Assembly: GCA_019058275.1 (NCBI GenBank) | Contig: JAHLVW010000099.1 | Coordinates: 1-64,000, forward strand | DNA: 64,000 bases | Direction: 5' to 3' | Origin: Candidatus Heimdallarchaeota archaeon | GTDB lineage: Archaea; Asgardarchaeota; Heimdallarchaeia; JABLTI01 | Part shown: piece after piece, positions 17,856-26,437 of the stretch | Numbering within the stretch: position 1 is the stretch's first letter | Layout: the number at the start of each line of letters is the position of its first letter | Made by a program: the position numbers and the translations under genes | The notes under the pieces: generated by a model | Seen by the model: only the letters and a program-made list of their open reading frames with translations | The model's database searches: none | Told to the model about the DNA's origin: nothing

Positions 17856-19862
17856 TTAGTCCTTCTTTATGTAACATTCACCAGGTAAAATTGAAATAAG
17901 CTCATTTAAGACAGTAGCTTTTACTTTAGCAGAACTCTTTTCATCTAAATCCTTCAGGAATAAGTTAACAATACTTTTAGCTATCTTGCTTTTGGGAGTG
18001 TCTCCAGGAATAACTTTGATTACCTTCGACTTGTCGATATTCTCCATTGCTAAAATTGCTTTTGGAGGTCCTCCAATTGCATAAGCCCATTTTTCTTCAA
18101 TGATTGGATAAACAGAAATTTCTAAAGGTATATTTTTGAGTAAATTCTTTGAACCTTTTATTATAAAACTTCCTTTTGCCAGAAATTCTCCAGAAGGAGC
18201 AGAAAATGAAACTTGATCTGAGTTTACCCAAAAGGTATCTTCTGTGCTGAGTCGATCCTTCCATGCTTTTGAATAGGTGACTGAGAAAATAGCTGCTTCT
18301 TGGATTGTTTTTTCTGGAATAGGTTTTCCTTCACTTTTAATGACCACAACTGCTGCTCCATGTATATCTGCATGTAAAAATAAATCATCCTTCTCTAAGT
18401 ACTTCTTAACGATTTCAGTATTTGTACGTTGATCTTTACCAGCTATTACTAATAATCCATCGGATGATTTAAACCAATGAAACTTCTCGTACCAATCCCT
18501 TTTCCTTTTTTCGATTAATATCTTCTCCTTCTGAGATAATTTTTCTAATCCCAACTCTAATTTTTTAATTCGCTCATTAAGTTCATCTATTTTCTTTTGT
18601 GCACCAGGTATTTTCCCTTTTGATTTTTTAGCTCGCTTAAACATTTCGTTAGCATTATCTGAACCAGATTTTAGAAAATCAAGCTGAACATCAGTACCAT
18701 CAAGTTCAACAATGACAGTTTTCTTGTTCTCCTTTATAGCTTTCAGTAATCTAGCTCCCTTTACCCCACGAATCTTTGCTTCATTGAGTTTTTCTTTGAT
18801 CTCTTGCCACCCAATATTCTTCCTTCTAGCATCAGTTATTGTTGATAATAATTCATTAATTTCACTCAGGTAAAGATAAATGTGATTACCAATTTTCTTC
18901 TCACTCTCAGCAATTCCAATCATTTCTTTCATATGATCTTCTTGTTTTTTACGAACTTTCTCAATATGCTTAATTTTCTTAGCTTCAGCAGATAACTCGA
19001 CGTTTGATTCCTTATCTGACTCCATGGCGCTAAAGTGTTCATCTAAGGCTTCTGAAAATGAATTCATTTTTTCGCTTTCATAATCTTGGTAGACTTTTAA
19101 CGGAAATGGAACTATTTCTATTACTTCATTATTTTTAGGATCAACGTATTTTGTAGGAATTAATTTTGAGCTTGAGGTTGATTTTCGCAAATCTTTAATC
19201 CCAAGCAGTATTTTATCGATAATACTTGGAGTAATCTTTTCAGATTTTAGTGTATAATTAATCTCTGCTCGTAAACAAATTTCTTGAGCAAAAATCTTTC
19301 CAATGTTTAGTGTTCTTGAAACTAAAGTCACTATATCAGCTTCAGATTTTTCCTCTAGTTTCTCTTTTACCCAATCTAAATCTGCTTCAAGGAAATTCTG
19401 TCCACTACTTGGAGGAAATTGGAATTCTATTCCAGGATGGATATCTCTATCACGCATTTTCTTGTAGTGTTTGGCTACTAGAATCTTGTTTTCAGGGCTC
19501 AGTAAAATAAGATTACCTTTGCCAAAAAGCTCTATAATTAAAGTGTACACTTTTTCATATGCTTCAAATTCTAAAACACAAACTCTGTCGAAATCATATT
19601 GATAGATTGATTTTAACCATTTTCCTTTAATGTGTATTCGAAAAACTTTGCATAAACCAGAAGGACTAGGTGGAAATTTTCGCTTGTATTTAGTTACATG
19701 GATTCGTTTTCCAGGTTCAATTACTAGTATTTGAGTTCCTTCTGTCTTTGTTCTAAATCTGAAAAAGAACATATCGTTAAGTTCAAAAATGTTTTTAAGT
19801 TCGCTTTTACTAAATCGCTGTGTAAGCTCACGAATCATAGCATTAATGTCGAAATTGGTCAT
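17856..19862 (-). CDS. Rqc2/NEMF homologue (NFACT family)
   Basis: About 668 aa from the preferred start ATG at 19862 (MTNFDINAMIREL); an in-frame ATG at 19895 would add 11 atypical residues and overlap the divergent gene further. Domain order: NFACT-N from the start (RFRTKTEGTQILVIEPG, FPPSPSGLCKVFRIHIKG), a helix-hairpin-helix and long coiled coil (about 290-490), then the NFACT-R/DUF814 domain (WFKSSDGLLVIAGKDQRTN, FLHADIHGAAVVVIK). In eukaryotes this protein binds stalled 60S-tRNA complexes in ribosome quality control; archaeal members are presumed to do the same. It is divergent from the membrane protein at 19889. Confidence 0.9.
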   Translation of the reverse strand: MTNFDINAMIRELTQRFSKSELKNIFELNDMFFFRFRTKTEGTQILVIEPGKRIHVTKYKRKFPPSPSGLCKVFRIHIKGKWLKSIYQYDFDRVCVLEFEAYEKVYTLIIELFGKGNLILLSPENKILVAKHYKKMRDRDIHPGIEFQFPPSSGQNFLEADLDWVKEKLEEKSEADIVTLVSRTLNIGKIFAQEICLRAEINYTLKSEKITPSIIDKILLGIKDLRKSTSSSKLIPTKYVDPKNNEVIEIVPFPLKVYQDYESEKMNSFSEALDEHFSAMESDKESNVELSAEAKKIKHIEKVRKKQEDHMKEMIGIAESEKKIGNHIYLYLSEINELLSTITDARRKNIGWQEIKEKLNEAKIRGVKGARLLKAIKENKKTVIVELDGTDVQLDFLKSGSDNANEMFKRAKKSKGKIPGAQKKIDELNERIKKLELGLEKLSQKEKILIEKRKRDWYEKFHWFKSSDGLLVIAGKDQRTNTEIVKKYLEKDDLFLHADIHGAAVVVIKSEGKPIPEKTIQEAAIFSVTYSKAWKDRLSTEDTFWVNSDQVSFSAPSGEFLAKGSFIIKGSKNLLKNIPLEISVYPIIEEKWAYAIGGPPKAILAMENIDKSKVIKVIPGDTPKSKIAKSIVNLFLKDLDEKSSAKVKATVLNELISILPGECYIKKD

Positions 19863-19888
19863 TGACGATTTCAATGGAGTCACCAATA

Positions 19889-20596
19889 ATGTCAAATAAG
19901 AAACCTAAACAAAAAGATTCCTCAAAGTCTAAAAAGGAAAAGCCAAAAAAAGAAGAAGAATTAAACCTAAGTGAATATGAAGATTCATTTGATGATGAAC
20001 ATGAGGGGGAACCTATTGAAGAAACTGGTGATGAGATTGACTATGAGGAATATGAACTCCCAGAAGATTTCATTCCAGAAGATAAAGATGAAGCTGATGA
20101 AGAAGTTTTAAACTGGTTCCAAAAGAGAAGAAAAGATTTTCAAACTATGGATAATTATCAAAGATTGTATTGGATTAAAATTTTAGCAGGAACTATTACT
20201 GGTCTTGTTCTTGGTTTTGCTAACGCACAAACTGGATGGTGGCTCTTCTTAATGATAGTACTTTATGCAGGAGTAACTGCAGGAGGTTTCTACCTGTTCA
20301 AGTTAGAATGGAATTTTAAAGAGATAATCTTTAGCGGATTCTTTCCTTATTTAGCACTCTTCGTGTTAACTTGGACTTTAATGCTTACATCTCTATATGC
20401 CCCACCAATAAGTGATTGGTGGGTAATATTAGAAACAATTGTAACTGAGACGATAAATGGTACAGAGACAATATACACATCAACCCGAACAACATCCGCA
20501 GCTGACATTCCTTATCTCGCCTTTGTACTTATAATAGTAAGCACATTAGGATTGTTACAATTCCTTCTAAGAAAGCAAAATCGAAGAGAAAAGTAA
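19889..20596 (+). CDS. Acidic membrane protein, about four membrane segments
   Basis: About 235 aa if started at ATG 19889 (MSNKKPKQKD); TTG 19862 and ATG 19874 are upstream alternatives that overlap the Rqc2 gene. The first 30 residues are Lys/Ser-rich, the next 50 strongly acidic (EDSFDDEHEGEPIEE), then come four hydrophobic segments between about residues 90 and 225 and a short basic end (RKQNRREK). No family is recognised. The charged disordered N-terminus and membrane anchor suggest a cytoplasmic tail that binds something at the membrane. A hairpin follows at 20601-20642. Confidence 0.65.
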   Translation: MSNKKPKQKDSSKSKKEKPKKEEELNLSEYEDSFDDEHEGEPIEETGDEIDYEEYELPEDFIPEDKDEADEEVLNWFQKRRKDFQTMDNYQRLYWIKILAGTITGLVLGFANAQTGWWLFLMIVLYAGVTAGGFYLFKLEWNFKEIIFSGFFPYLALFVLTWTLMLTSLYAPPISDWWVILETIVTETINGTETIYTSTRTTSAADIPYLAFVLIIVSTLGLLQFLLRKQNRREK

Positions 20597-20600
20597 ATAT

Positions 20601-20642
20601 AGAAGTGTATAGCTTCCCTCTAATTTTTTTTATTACACTTCT
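20601..20642. terminator. Inverted repeat between convergent genes
   Basis: AGAAGTGTA (20601-20609) pairs with TACACTTCT (20634-20642), with a T-run (TTTTTTT) in the loop. It lies between the stops of the membrane protein and the response regulator genes. Confidence 0.4.
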
Positions 20643-21751
20643 TTATGTAAAGGAAGGTAGATATTTAGTAGGTTTCTTTTACCTCCTTCAGGAAGCTCGA
20701 CATATCCTTTATAGAAGCGTATAAGTGAATTGATTATAAATGGTCCAAGATCTTGGAAAGATTGAGCTGATGTTTCAGTTTTAAGATTAGTTGGGTGTTC
20801 AATTTCTCTTTGATCATAAATATACTTTAATTGAAAAGCTCGGACATTCATTTTCAAGTAATCTTTATCCTCTTTTTTAATTTCATCAAATTCTACATTT
20901 ATTCTGATTTTTGGACTTGGATCATTTAATATGGATATTAAAAGTAATTCTGAAATCATATGATTAAGGTCATTGTCAGCATAAACTTGACGCGGTTGTG
21001 TAAAATCACCAGTTATTTCAAAATTCTTATCTCTATAGTCACTTTTTAATCGATTAATAACAGTTGAAAAAGTTCTCGAGGCATCAATTTGAGATAAGTT
21101 CTCTTCAGATTTATTACCAATAGCTTGTAATTTCTTAATGTTTCTTGTTAATCGAGCATTTTTTCTAATAGTCTGCTGGAACAATTGTAACACTTTCTTT
21201 TGCTCAGCAGTTGGATTCAAGCTTTCAATTTGAACCATTGTTAACAAAAGTGATTGATTTAAATCATCAACATTATTAACAAGCAAATCATTAAGGAAAA
21301 GGATTTCTTTATTTGCATTCTCTATATCCTTTAAAAATTTCTGATTTTCTAACTTTAGATTCTGTTTAACTATGACTTCATCTAAGGTTAATAACAACTT
21401 ATCCGCACTAATTGGTTTTTCTAAATAACCAGACACATCAAACTGCATAGCTTTGATGGCTGAATCGAGTGTTCCATAACCAGTTATAATAACAAAATCA
21501 GAATCTGGGCTTATAGTTCTTAACTGAGAAATTAAGTCCATACCTTTGATATCAGGAAGCTGCAAGTCAATCATTGCAATGTTGAAAAAAGTTTTTGAAA
21601 GTAATTTAATACCTTCTTCACCTGTTCCTACACTTTGAACATTTTTGTAGCCATATCTATTCATTATTTCAACGAAAAGATCTCGGATATCATTGTCATC
21701 ATCTATAATTAAGATACTAATTGTTTCTTTGATTGATTCAGTGACCGTCAT
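20633..21751 (-). CDS. Response regulator with degenerate kinase-like output
   Basis: Protein of 372 aa. Residues 12-125 are a CheY-type receiver: acidic D17/D18/D19, phospho-acceptor D62 in IAMIDLQLPD, T90 and K112 in LEKP. A coiled coil and a region resembling a histidine kinase dimerisation/ATPase half (LQLFQQTIRKNARLTRNIKK, DLNHMISELLLISILND) follow, but the phospho-accepting His and the G-box motifs of an active kinase are not evident. It may act as a receiver with a dimerisation or pseudo-kinase output. It faces a 527-nt gap that holds a tandem palindromic repeat. Confidence 0.82.
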   Translation of the reverse strand: MTVTESIKETISILIIDDDNDIRDLFVEIMNRYGYKNVQSVGTGEEGIKLLSKTFFNIAMIDLQLPDIKGMDLISQLRTISPDSDFVIITGYGTLDSAIKAMQFDVSGYLEKPISADKLLLTLDEVIVKQNLKLENQKFLKDIENANKEILFLNDLLVNNVDDLNQSLLLTMVQIESLNPTAEQKKVLQLFQQTIRKNARLTRNIKKLQAIGNKSEENLSQIDASRTFSTVINRLKSDYRDKNFEITGDFTQPRQVYADNDLNHMISELLLISILNDPSPKIRINVEFDEIKKEDKDYLKMNVRAFQLKYIYDQREIEHPTNLKTETSAQSFQDLGPFIINSLIRFYKGYVELPEGGKRNLLNIYLPLHKEV

Positions 21752-22278
21752 CTTGACACTTCCTGTCTAAGAAAGAGCAAAACTGATAACTTTGTACTCA
21801 CAAATTAAACCTATTTCCATTTTGCTCGAACTTTTTGCTGCTTTTTCAATTCAGCAATTGATTATTTCGCATACCGTCTTTTAAAACTTATTAAATTAGC
21901 AAAAAAACTATAATTAGATTAAGAATTTTCAATAAGAAGAAAAAAGAAAGGTTAGCATATAGCTAATCCAATCTTTTAGTTGTTTGATAATTAAAAAGGT
22001 TTGGGAGTTTTGTACAGAACGATTATTTATTTTTATACAAATGTTTCCAGAGGAATTTCGTAAAGATTTCCAACAATGTTTAAATTACTCAAACATATTT
22101 AGATATGTTTAAATTAGTCAAACATATTTAGATGTGTAGGAAGAAAAAAATCATAATTCTGAACCTAATCAGTAACTAGGTTCAATGATTTTCTTTCTTT
22201 TGTTTCATAAAGAAAGTGCCTTCCAAGAATTAATATCTAATTTACTAGAACTATAACAAAAACTGGAGTGAGAAAAGA
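21752..22278. other. Gene-free region with divergent promoters
   Basis: 527 nt between the response regulator (minus) and the PH-domain pair (plus). No coding sequence seen. It contains the tandem repeat 22077-22134 and A/T-rich runs that could hold promoters for both directions. Confidence 0.5.
22077..22134 (+). repeat. Tandem 29-bp repeat with palindromic halves, possible operator
   Basis: Two copies, period 29, differing at few positions. Each holds GTTTAAATTA(C/G)TCAAAC and an ACATATTTAGAT block that is nearly palindromic at the copy boundary (AACATAT...ATATGTT). It lies about 145 nt before the first PH-domain gene. Repeated palindromes upstream of a gene next to a regulator suggest a protein-binding site; this is inference. 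Confidence 0.45.
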
Positions 22279-22893
22279 ATGGCAAAAGGAGATAACACCT
22301 TCAAACCCCATCCAAGACTCATTCATAAAAAGAATTTTTTGGCTTTTCTTTACACAGTTGTAGGTGGAGGAGTTACATTTTTTATTGTGTTTTTCGATGA
22401 TAATGCTGAATTCATAGTTGATTTTTGGTATATCCTGGTCGCGATAACTGGTGGAGTCTTTCTAGTTTGGGTAATCTTTAACATACTACTTTTTAGAACT
22501 ATTGTTTATGTGCTTGAAGACAATGAAATTATATCCAAACGAGGTATCTTACATAAAAGAACAAGGATTGTTCCTTTTCATGCAGTTACAAACATGTCAA
22601 TAGCAAGAGATCCAATTGATAGAATATTTGGCATAGGTACAGTTAAATTACATACAGCAGGATTTAGTGGTGAGAAAACACCAGAAGGTAAAATTGAAGG
22701 GATAACAAATTATACTTATGTTTATGATATGCTTATGCGAAAAACAAAAGTCTCAGCTAAAATTATTTCAGATGATGAAACTAAGCTAATCTATGAAGAA
22801 GATTTTCCAACAAAATTACTTGAGACAAGAAAAGCCATACTACAAGAATTCATTGAAATTAAACAATTGTTTGAAGAAAGAAGAAAAGTATGA
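22279..22893 (+). CDS. PH-domain (YdbS/DUF304-like) membrane protein 1
   Basis: Protein of 204 aa. Two hydrophobic segments (about residues 18-38 and 50-72) are followed by a bacterial-type PH domain: VYVLEDNEIISKRGILHKR, PFHAVTNMSI, IFGIGTVKLHTAGFSG. A polar helical tail ends in EFIEIKQLFEERRK. This domain was first described in bacterial YdbS/YdbT membrane proteins, and its ligand is unknown. The next gene is a paralogue 31 nt downstream; the two share the RIFGIGT/HTAG core and a matching tail, so they probably form a hetero-oligomer. Confidence 0.78.
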   Translation: MAKGDNTFKPHPRLIHKKNFLAFLYTVVGGGVTFFIVFFDDNAEFIVDFWYILVAITGGVFLVWVIFNILLFRTIVYVLEDNEIISKRGILHKRTRIVPFHAVTNMSIARDPIDRIFGIGTVKLHTAGFSGEKTPEGKIEGITNYTYVYDMLMRKTKVSAKIISDDETKLIYEEDFPTKLLETRKAILQEFIEIKQLFEERRKV

Positions 22894-22924
22894 TATCAAG
22901 AAATAATCTTAAGAGGTAAAGAAA

Positions 22925-23545
22925 ATGAGCAAGGAAATAACTGAATTTGGTCCAGACATTAAGTACCTACAAAAAAGGCAATTTATTGCTTTTAGTTGGT
23001 TTATGTTTTTTATGCTAATTGTTTTGGGCATTTTCCTAGGCTATATGATCGGAAAAGATAATCCTAGTACAGCTTTAATAGTTTTAGGAGCAGCTGGAGG
23101 ATGTGTTTTACTCTTCTACATTTTGAATGCAACTTTTATTTACTATTATTACAAGTCAATAATTTATCAATTCAAAGAAACAGAAATGATAGTTCGTCGA
23201 GGAGTTTTTCAGAAAATTGAAAAAGCAGTTCCATTTCGAGCAGTGACAAATCTAGCTGTCTACAGAAGTCTTTTTGATAGAATGTTTGGCATTGGAACTA
23301 TTCGATTACATACAGCAGGATATAGTGGAACACCCTTACCTGAGGAGAGCATAGAAGGAATACTGAATTATGTTGAACTCTATGATAATTTGATGGCAAA
23401 GATTCGACCTATGAAAGCTATGACTCCAACAGTAAGTATGGAAGTTGATGGTACAATTGACATGGAAGATCAACTAAAAGTCAATTTAGAAATTTTGAAA
23501 ACATTAAAAGAAATTAAGTCACTATTAAAGGAAGGAAGAGAATAA
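22925..23545 (+). CDS. PH-domain (YdbS/DUF304-like) membrane protein 2
   Basis: Protein of 206 aa, paralogue of the preceding gene and in the same transcript. Same layout: two membrane helices (about residues 20-40 and 50-75), PH domain (MIVRRGVFQKIEKAVPFRAV, MFGIGTIRLHTAGYSG) and a helical tail (LKTLKEIKSLLKEGRE). Tandem duplication with divergence suggests two specialised subunits. A ribosome-binding GAGG lies before the ATG (AAGAGGTAAAGAAAATG). No adjacent gene indicates the process served. Confidence 0.78.
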   Translation: MSKEITEFGPDIKYLQKRQFIAFSWFMFFMLIVLGIFLGYMIGKDNPSTALIVLGAAGGCVLLFYILNATFIYYYYKSIIYQFKETEMIVRRGVFQKIEKAVPFRAVTNLAVYRSLFDRMFGIGTIRLHTAGYSGTPLPEESIEGILNYVELYDNLMAKIRPMKAMTPTVSMEVDGTIDMEDQLKVNLEILKTLKEIKSLLKEGRE

Positions 23546-23588
23546 GCAATTATTCTCTAACCATCTAATTTTTTTCTTGCAAATCATT

Positions 23589-24482
23589 CTACTTTAGCGT
23601 TTCATAAAAATCTTCTATCAAATATTGAAGCCAATTATCAGTAGGTCTACATGAAAACTTCCAGCCTGGAGATCCTTGAGCAAAGTATTTTGGTAGTTGA
23701 GGGTGTTCTTGAATTTGATTGATTGATAAATCTTCAGAAAAAGATTTCTTAAGAAAAACCTCCAAGTCTTCATAGTATTTTCTTGTCTTTATAATATAGT
23801 CTTTAGAAACAACTTTACCATGTCCTGGTATAACATGTTCAATATCAAGTTCTTCCAATTGCTTGTAAATAGAAATGGGGTTATTAAACTCATGCTGTAA
23901 TGGTGGGTAACATTCAAGGAGATTGTCACCCACACAAATGGTTTTTTCAGATGAACTATAGATAATTGATGATCCTTTTGTATGCCCTCCGACTACTTTA
24001 AACAAGAGAGAATTCTCTTCTGGACCAATTCTTAATTCATCTTTAACTGAGATAGTTGGTAGAAATAATTTAGCATTGATTACTAAATCTCTCATTTCCT
24101 TATGCTTTGGATACCTATTGTTGGCAAATTCGACAAGATTTTCTTTTGCTAAGTAACCTTCAGTTAAATTATACTTCATATTCTCTATGCAATGCTCGGA
24201 AGCAACAGTTTTAACATCTTCAAAAACTTCCATAGCAAACATATGATCCCAATCTAGATGGGTTAGCAAAAGATGTGATATTTTTCTGTTATATTTCTTC
24301 TCCATTTCTTTTCTGAAGTTTGCTAATACATCAACAAAGATTCCTGTATCAACAATGATTAGTCGCTCTGGCAAAGCTATACAAGTAACTGGAGCGGTTG
24401 TTGGTGCAGTATTTATTGCTAATTCTAGTTCTTTTGGTGCATACATAACTACAATATTATCAGTAACAATCTCAATTCTCAT
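23589..24482 (-). CDS. Metallo-beta-lactamase-fold hydrolase
   Basis: Protein of 297 aa with the MBL fold: LLLTHLDWDHMFAME (the HxHxDH site reads H-L-D-W-D-H, so the second His is Asp), VVGGHTKGSS (third-site His), ICVGDNLLE (bridging Asp) and VIPGHGKVV. The family hydrolyses thioesters, lactones, phosphodiesters or sulfates, and the substrate cannot be read from sequence. A His-to-Asp change in the first motif is seen in some family branches and alters the metal site. A second MBL hydrolase lies at 25509-26375 and shares the overall plan. Confidence 0.82.
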   Translation of the reverse strand: MRIEIVTDNIVVMYAPKELELAINTAPTTAPVTCIALPERLIIVDTGIFVDVLANFRKEMEKKYNRKISHLLLTHLDWDHMFAMEVFEDVKTVASEHCIENMKYNLTEGYLAKENLVEFANNRYPKHKEMRDLVINAKLFLPTISVKDELRIGPEENSLLFKVVGGHTKGSSIIYSSSEKTICVGDNLLECYPPLQHEFNNPISIYKQLEELDIEHVIPGHGKVVSKDYIIKTRKYYEDLEVFLKKSFSEDLSINQIQEHPQLPKYFAQGSPGWKFSCRPTDNWLQYLIEDFYETLK

Positions 24483-24569
24483 AATTCTATATTTTATTAA
24501 TTAATATTAAAGTAATATCTCAAAACGATTCTATTGACTCGAGATTTTCTCTAAAGAACGAGCTATTCT

Positions 24570-24680
24570 CTAGAGAACATTTATCATATTTCGATTCATA
24601 TTTTCCATAACTCGATAAATATCAGAAACTGTTCTTTGTAAGCTTTCTATTTCATGTTCTAATTGATCATAATCACCCAT
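24570..24680 (-). CDS. Possible small coiled-coil peptide (36 aa)
   Basis: ATG at 24680 opens a 36-codon frame, MGDYDQLEHEIESLQRTV and onward, with a heptad pattern of a short amphipathic helix, ending in TAG at 24570-24572. The frame continues past the TAG for about 12 plausible codons (RIARSLEKISS) to a second stop. It lies alone between the MBL and methyltransferase genes. Too short for certainty; it could be a real small protein with an amber mutation. Confidence 0.3.
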   Translation of the reverse strand: MGDYDQLEHEIESLQRTVSDIYRVMENMNRNMINVL

Positions 24681-24766
24681 AATAATCGCTTAATGTTATA
24701 ATCCAATTTAGTTATTTAAATGTAAAGTGATAAAGCTTAAACAATATATCTTCAATTAATTATACT

Positions 24767-25437
24767 ATGGATAATGAATTTTCTTTAATTGAATACTATC
24801 GCAAAAGGGCTCGGAATATGAAGCAGTTTATTCCAAATTCGGTTCTGAAATTCAAAAGGAAAACGAAAAAACAGCTGAAATGCTGAAGCAATATCTAAAG
24901 GGAAGGAAAGTAATTGAAGTTGCTTGCGGAACTGGTTATTGGACACAATTCTTATCTGAAACTGCAAAGGAGATAACTGCTATTGATATAAATAATGAAG
25001 TTCTAGTTTTGGCAAGGCAAAAGAATTATCTCTGTCCTATTTCTTTTCAAATAATGGATGCTTATCAGTTAGCATTTGATAATGAGAGCTTCAATGCAGG
25101 ATTAGCAAATTTCTGGTTTTCGCACATACCAAAAACCAAAATTGATGATTTTATTTCTGAACTTCATCGAATTTTGAAACCAAGATCTAGAGTATTTATA
25201 ACAGATAATCATCATTTACATCTCTCAGATTCTTTAGGTGAGCTGATTACTAGAGAGGATGATGCGAATACCTACAAATTACGACAATTAGAAGATGGAA
25301 GTCAATATATTGTTCTGAAAAACTATTACTCAGAAGTTGAGCTATTTAGGATCTTTAGTAAACATGGAAAGAGATTTTCAAAATCAAATATTTCTTTTGG
25401 AGAATTTTTCTGGAGAGTAACATATGAATTAGATTAA
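24767..25437 (+). CDS. SAM-dependent methyltransferase, one frameshift
   Basis: The first 16 codons (ATG 24767) read MDNEFSLIEYYRKRA. The rest lies in the -1 frame, which continues EYEAVYSKFGSEIQKEN and then the methyltransferase core: VIEVACGTGYWTQFL (SAM-binding loop), ITAIDINNEVL, FQIMDAYQLAF, SELHRILKPRSRVFITD. One extra G in the GG at 24813-24814 would join them into about 223 aa. The opening Y-Y-x-x-R-A-x-x-Y-E pattern is typical of UbiE/small-molecule class I enzymes. Without the repair, translation could begin only at 24880 and would lose the N-terminal helix. Substrate unknown. Confidence 0.75.
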
Positions 25438-25508
25438 TTTATTTTATTGACAGAGATTTAAAACAATAATTGATTTAAGGAAATTTGTACTTTCTAATAG
25501 TGAGTGAG

Positions 25509-26375
25509 ATGGTAAAGTTAGAGAAAATTTCAGATCATATAGTAATTGATACAGAAACTCAAAGTATGAGTAGATCATCTATTATTGGTGGAATTTCATT
25601 AGGAAAATATTCAATAGCAATCGAGAGTGGTTCCACACTAGAGATAGGAATGGATCTTAAACTGAAATTAAGAGACTTTTTCAATTTACCTGTGAAATAT
25701 CTATTCCTAACTCACACACATAATGATCATAGGGGTGGGATGGATGCATTCTCAGATGAAACGCTCATCATGAGTGAGAAATGTAAAGAGAATATGCCTA
25801 AGAGAATAAGATTAAGCAAATTTTCACTTGAAGCTTTTGAAGAGAAGCACATAATACAAGAAAATGAATTGTCGATGGAATTCCTAAAAGTTGCTGGGCA
25901 CAGCATAGGTTCTAGTGTAGCTTATTTCCCAAGTGAAAAAGTCCTTTTTGCAGGAGATCTTTTCATAACTGAACCAATCAATTTTGGTTTACCTTTTATG
26001 AGTTTTTATCAAAATAAACCAAAAAGAACAGGCAATCCAGAAGAGTATTTTGCAGCGTTTGAACTTTTCAAATCGATGGATATTGATGTCATTGTTCCTG
26101 GTCATGGTCAAATAATCAATAATCCCCAAGAGTATCTAGACAAACAAACAGCTTTTTTCAATGGATTAAAGACTCATTTTGTAGCAGAAATTAAAAGAGG
26201 TAACAATCTAGAAGAGATTGAAATGCCAAGTATGGAACTAATTGTACATGCATATAAAATTGCAGAAAGTCGAAAACCTAAAAGTAAACATGTAAGGTTT
26301 CTAGATCATTATTTAGAAGTACTAAAAACTAGTTTCTATAATTATTATAGTGGTATATTCCATAATTTAGATTAA
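25509..26375 (+). CDS. Metallo-beta-lactamase-fold hydrolase
   Basis: About 288 aa from ATG 25509 (MVKLEKISDHIV), preceded by the GTGAG purine stretch; a TTG at 25485 would add eight hydrophobic residues. The metal site is complete: FLTHTHNDHRGGM, VAGHSIGSSV, LFAGDLFI and VPGHGQII. It is a hydrolase of the glyoxalase II/lactonase-like branch. It is followed by a strong hairpin terminator (26413-26437) shared with the convergent broken membrane gene. The presence of two such enzymes within 3 kb suggests related functions, but neither has a recognisable pathway neighbour. Confidence 0.82.
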   Translation: MVKLEKISDHIVIDTETQSMSRSSIIGGISLGKYSIAIESGSTLEIGMDLKLKLRDFFNLPVKYLFLTHTHNDHRGGMDAFSDETLIMSEKCKENMPKRIRLSKFSLEAFEEKHIIQENELSMEFLKVAGHSIGSSVAYFPSEKVLFAGDLFITEPINFGLPFMSFYQNKPKRTGNPEEYFAAFELFKSMDIDVIVPGHGQIINNPQEYLDKQTAFFNGLKTHFVAEIKRGNNLEEIEMPSMELIVHAYKIAESRKPKSKHVRFLDHYLEVLKTSFYNYYSGIFHNLD

Positions 26376-26412
26376 TCCAGCTTCTTAACAAAACAAAGTA
26401 AAAAAAATTGAG

Positions 26413-26437
26413 AAAGTAGTTTGTAAAAAACTACTTT
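26413..26437. terminator. 10-bp hairpin between convergent genes
   Basis: AAAGTAGTTT (26413-26422), loop GTAAA, AAACTACTTT (26428-26437), perfect 10-bp stem 37 nt after the MBL stop. It probably ends transcripts from both sides. Confidence 0.5.

Noticed and set aside
3685..24572. Pyrrolysine at internal TAG codons (3685-3687, 24570-24572)
   Set aside because: TAG ends several real genes here, and no pyl gene is visible; two cases are too few.
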